A stretch of 16,869 bases of DNA from an uncultured Clostridia bacterium. GTDB lineage: Bacteria > Bacillota > Clostridia > TANB77 > CAG-508. Numbering within the stretch: position 1 is the first letter of the stretch; each line of letters starts with the position of its first letter. The position numbers were made by a program, and so were the translations under genes. The stretch spans positions 1 through 16,869 of the forward strand of contig CAKPQY010000005.1 of NCBI GenBank assembly GCA_934179885.1. The letters are read 5' to 3'. This document shows positions 15,046-16,869 of the stretch, one piece after another. The notes under the pieces are model-generated. The model was not told the DNA's origin and did no database searches. It saw only the letters and a list, made by a program, of their open reading frames with translations.

Positions 15046-15234
15046 CTATCTTCCTCTCAAGTCTTTGTTTTTAACCATTTTGATTTGCGTACCCTGGCAC
15101 TCTTCATCAAAATAGCTATAATAACAGGACTTTCGAGTATTTTCATCTTCATTTTCGCTTATTTTTCAATATTTATAATATCTTACATAAGTATTGATAC
15201 ATAAGGCTTTTATGTTTTTGTGGTTATTAAATAT
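15046..15234 (-). pseudogene. possible gene remnant with one in-frame stop, no start codon
   Basis: After a strong GGAGG (15237-15241) one frame stays open for 62 codons apart from one TGA (15166-15168). It reads NNHKNIKALCINTY before the stop and FDEECQGTQIKMVKNKDLR after it, ending at TAG 15046-15048. There is no ATG, GTG or TTG start at a suitable distance. A shorter ATG frame of 31 codons (starting MKMKILESP) overlaps it. Neither is recognised. I call it a decayed leader or small gene with low confidence. Confidence 0.3.
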
Positions 15235-15256
15235 AACCTCCTTAAAAACTTTTTAA
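15222..15256 (-). other. two adjacent inverted repeats around an orphan Shine-Dalgarno sequence
   Basis: GGTTAT/ATAACC (15222-15227 and 15233-15238) and TTAAAAA/TTTTTAA (15242-15248 and 15250-15256) flank and partly include GGAGG (15237-15241, minus strand). The first hairpin would pair part of that site. It lies about 220 bases upstream of the first GT-C gene. Leader control is possible; it may equally be a leftover of a lost gene. Confidence 0.35.
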
Positions 15257-15296
15257 AGTATATCATAATATTTAATTTTTTTCTATAAAATTGGAG

Positions 15297-15320
15297 AAAA
15301 AAGAGAGATAAATTCTCTTT
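15297..15320 (-). terminator. weak Rho-independent terminator (minus strand)
   Basis: AAAGAGA and TCTCTTT form a perfect 7-bp stem with a 7-base loop, followed on the minus strand by a T-run. It would stop transcripts from the GT51 gene or the gene remnant beside it, and separates them from the glycosyltransferase group. Confidence 0.45.
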
Positions 15321-15572
15321 AAAGTATATCTCCCTTTCTACTTTTTATAAATTGAATTAAATAATTGTATTCATCTTCATATTTAAACTTAACTTTTATT
15401 TTCTTATCTTCATAAACATATATCATTTTCCCTTTATTTTGAACTACATCTGATTTTGTAATATCTATCTAATCATTGGAGAAATATTGGAATCATCTGA
15501 AAACTCCATTTCTACTATTACATTGCCGACTTTAATTGCATAGGGATTTTTAATCTTTTGAAAGAAATTTTT
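15319..15572 (-). pseudogene. degenerate small coding remnant in two frames
   Basis: Two overlapping open stretches on the minus strand look like pieces of one protein. The first (15465-15572, 35 codons) has no start codon and reads KNPYAIKVGNVIVEMEFSD near its middle, ending at TAG. The second (15319-15468, 49 codons) begins right after a stop and reads SDVVQNKGKMIYVYEDKK, then KYEDEYNYLIQFIKSRKG, ending at TAA. A frameshift near 15466 would join them. Composition (lysine-rich, alternating hydrophobic strands) is protein-like. I do not recognise the family. A small intact gene starting at the inner ATG of the second piece is possible but has no ribosome binding site. The rest of the gap to 15638 shows nothing I can name. 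Confidence 0.4.
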
Positions 15573-15638
15573 CTACTTCAGTTACTTAACTTTTGTAATT
15601 ATAATATTTATTAGTATATTTATCAACTAATAACAACT

Positions 15639-16343
15639 TTAATTATTGTTCTGCAATAATATTTCATTTGCTTCATCTTGTGTCAAACACTTATACTTAA
15701 CCATTTTATCTATGACTTGTCTTTGCCTTTGCTTTGCTAGGTCTGGATTTTTTGTTGGTGCATATACAGATGGAGCATTTGGAATACCTGCTAATAAAAT
15801 ACATTCGTAGTCAGTCATTTCATTTAACTCTTTATTGAAATATCCTCTACATGCTTCTTTTGGTGTATAATAGCCATCTCCAAAATAACTTGTATTCAAA
15901 TATAACTCTAATATCTCATCTTTATCACAATTCTTTTCTATTTCAAATGCCATAAATACTTCAGCAATTTTTCTCTCTATTTTCTTTTCTTGCGTAAAAT
16001 AGATGTTTTTGGCTAGTTGTTGAGTTATTGTACTTCCTCCTTCAACAAAACTCATTGCTTTTATATCATTAAAAGCTGATCTCCCTATTGCTATTATATC
16101 AATTCCATTATGCTTATAGAATCTGTGATCCTCAACAGCTATTACTGCATTTTTATACATTTGTGGTAATTCTGAAAAGTTTGTATAATTTTCTTTGTCT
16201 TTAATTTCTGCAATTTTATCTTCTACACTTATTTGTTCAATTGCTTGTTTATACATATCATATCCATTACCTACAAATAGTAGTGCTATACTCATCGAAA
16301 TTAATACTACTATAAAAATTATTCTTTTTAATATTTTCATCAT
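15639..16343 (-). CDS. monofunctional peptidoglycan glycosyltransferase (GT51)
   Basis: This enzyme polymerises lipid II into glycan strands at the outer face of the membrane. From the ATG at 16341-16343 it has 234 residues: a signal anchor (about 5-25), then one GT51 domain with motif 1 AVEDHRFYKHNG (69-80; catalytic E71), motif 2 GGSTITQQLAKN (102-113), motif 3 RKIAEVFMAFEIE (124-136; second glutamate E128), motif 4 KDEILELYLN (141-150) and the later LLAGIPNAPSVYAP (183-196). No transpeptidase domain follows, so it matches stand-alone MtgA/SgtB-like enzymes in size. I prefer this start or the next ATG (16338-16340), because AGAGG lies five or eight bases upstream; the ATG at 16365-16367 has no ribosome binding site. 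It follows the permease gene after roughly 100 bases and is followed by the decayed region. Confidence 0.9.
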   Translation of the reverse strand: MMKILKRIIFIVVLISMSIALLFVGNGYDMYKQAIEQISVEDKIAEIKDKENYTNFSELPQMYKNAVIAVEDHRFYKHNGIDIIAIGRSAFNDIKAMSFVEGGSTITQQLAKNIYFTQEKKIERKIAEVFMAFEIEKNCDKDEILELYLNTSYFGDGYYTPKEACRGYFNKELNEMTDYECILLAGIPNAPSVYAPTKNPDLAKQRQRQVIDKMVKYKCLTQDEANEILLQNNN

Positions 16344-16440
16344 TACCACCTCTTTCTTTCGATTCATACTACATCTATTACTATATCTAATGTTAATTAT
16401 ACTATATTAAAATGACAAGTAAGTGACTTTATCATCTTTT

Positions 16441-16869
16441 TTACTGTTCTTCTTTTATAATATTTTTACTACCCCAATATGTAGCCAAGAAGTACATTCC
16501 ATAAATTACTCCAATGATTAATACTGTTGCAACTACTGATGGTAATAATTGTTCCGTACTTGCTAAACCTGACATCATTGAAAGTGCAAATTGTATTCCA
16601 AATATAGAATGTATAATTGCTAAAATAAGTGGTAATATGAAAAATATTCCTATTTGTCTAAATAGTGCTTGATTTATCATTTTTTCATCACAGCCTATTT
16701 TTCTTAAAATAATATATCTTTGCCTATTATCCGAACTTTCTGTTAATTGTTTTAGTGCTAAAATAGCTGAACTTGCAATTAAAAATATTATACCTAAGTA
16801 AATTGCTATAAACACTACCAATGTTGCTATTCCTACACTTGATTCTATAATAGCAATTTTTGTCATTCC
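16441..16869 (-). CDS. BceB-type FtsX-like ABC transporter permease, C-terminal part (cut by window edge)
   Basis: The frame is open to the window edge, so the Met at 16866 is internal. The visible 140 or so residues hold three membrane spans (about 12-38, 67-90 and 105-130) and an amphipathic loop between the first two, QLTESSDNRQRYIILRKIG, followed by CDEKMINQALFRQIGIFF. This loop, with S-D-N..RY..L.KIG, is what I know from the last part of BceB/VraG-family permeases (FtsX fold). Family members sense and export or release peptide antibiotics bound to lipid II cycle intermediates such as bacitracin-undecaprenyl pyrophosphate, usually together with a BceA ATPase and a BceRS two-component system, which would lie to the right of this window. 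The family call is good; the specific drug cannot be read. Confidence 0.82.
   Translation of the reverse strand, partial: GMTKIAIIESSVGIATLVVFIAIYLGIIFLIASSAILALKQLTESSDNRQRYIILRKIGCDEKMINQALFRQIGIFFILPLILAIIHSIFGIQFALSMMSGLASTEQLLPSVVATVLIIGVIYGMYFLATYWGSKNIIKEEQ

Noticed and set aside
15030..15260. A riboswitch (for example c-di-GMP type, because of gggtacgcaaa) before the glycosyltransferase pair
   Set aside because: Apart from that short string, the conserved core segments and helices of the known classes could not be matched, so no riboswitch is called.
16380..16425. A promoter for the GT51 gene (TTGTCA and TATAAT)
   Set aside because: The two elements are just 11 bases apart; no better -35 stands 17 bases before TATAAT, so I did not list it.
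1..16869. CRISPR array, prophage or defence island
   Set aside because: No regularly spaced direct repeats, Cas-like, integrase, terminase, toxin or nuclease defence genes occur; all recognised genes are housekeeping, envelope or sporulation genes.

Overview
The window is AT-rich DNA from a low-GC Gram-positive bacterium, most likely an endospore-forming member of the class Clostridia. The evidence is the A/T-rich codon use, strong AGGAGG-type ribosome binding sites, a dipicolinate synthase subunit A gene (spore core), a DNA polymerase I of the clostridial type with a degenerate proofreading domain, a YlmH-type S4 protein and a BceB-type permease. Standard stop codon use fits all genes. No rRNA, tRNA, CRISPR array, prophage or intact insertion sequence was seen.

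Layout. All genes but one lie on the minus strand. From the right edge (upstream) to the left (downstream) they are: the C-terminal part of a BceB-like ABC permease (cut by the window edge); a monofunctional GT51 peptidoglycan glycosyltransferase; about 630 bases of decayed, non-genic DNA (15007-15638); two tandem paralogous GT-C-like membrane proteins; a GtrII-type membrane glucosyltransferase with its own promoter; polA, split into two overlapping reading frames exactly at the 5'-nuclease/Klenow boundary; a small membrane-anchored lytic transglycosylase that lacks a normal start codon; a membrane TPR protein; dpaA without dpaB; uppP; then, after a bidirectional terminator, a single plus-strand gene for a surface von Willebrand A protein; a dxs gene broken by one extra base; and the N-terminal part of a ylmH-like gene (cut by the window edge).

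How the genes fit together. Most non-housekeeping genes concern the envelope and the undecaprenyl-phosphate cycle: isoprenoid precursor supply (dxs), undecaprenyl pyrophosphate recycling (uppP), lipid-linked glycosyl transfer (three multi-spanning membrane proteins), peptidoglycan polymerisation (GT51) and cleavage (lytic transglycosylase), and a permease of the family that handles peptide antibiotics acting on lipid carriers. This is a thematic grouping, not proof of one pathway.

What is unusual. Two normally essential or important genes, dxs and polA, are each frame-broken, and each is followed immediately after its stop codon by a copy of a REP-like repeat with the core agaaccgtcccca. The polA break lies in a short 7-base-phased repeat (TTGGATG/TTGGTGA type), which is also present between dpaA and uppP. 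A 7-base unit is not a multiple of three, so expansion or contraction within the polA linker would shift the frame. No complete new defence or mobile system was found; the most interesting signals are these repeats, the split polA, the AUA-start transglycosylase and the folded element at 7545-7652.
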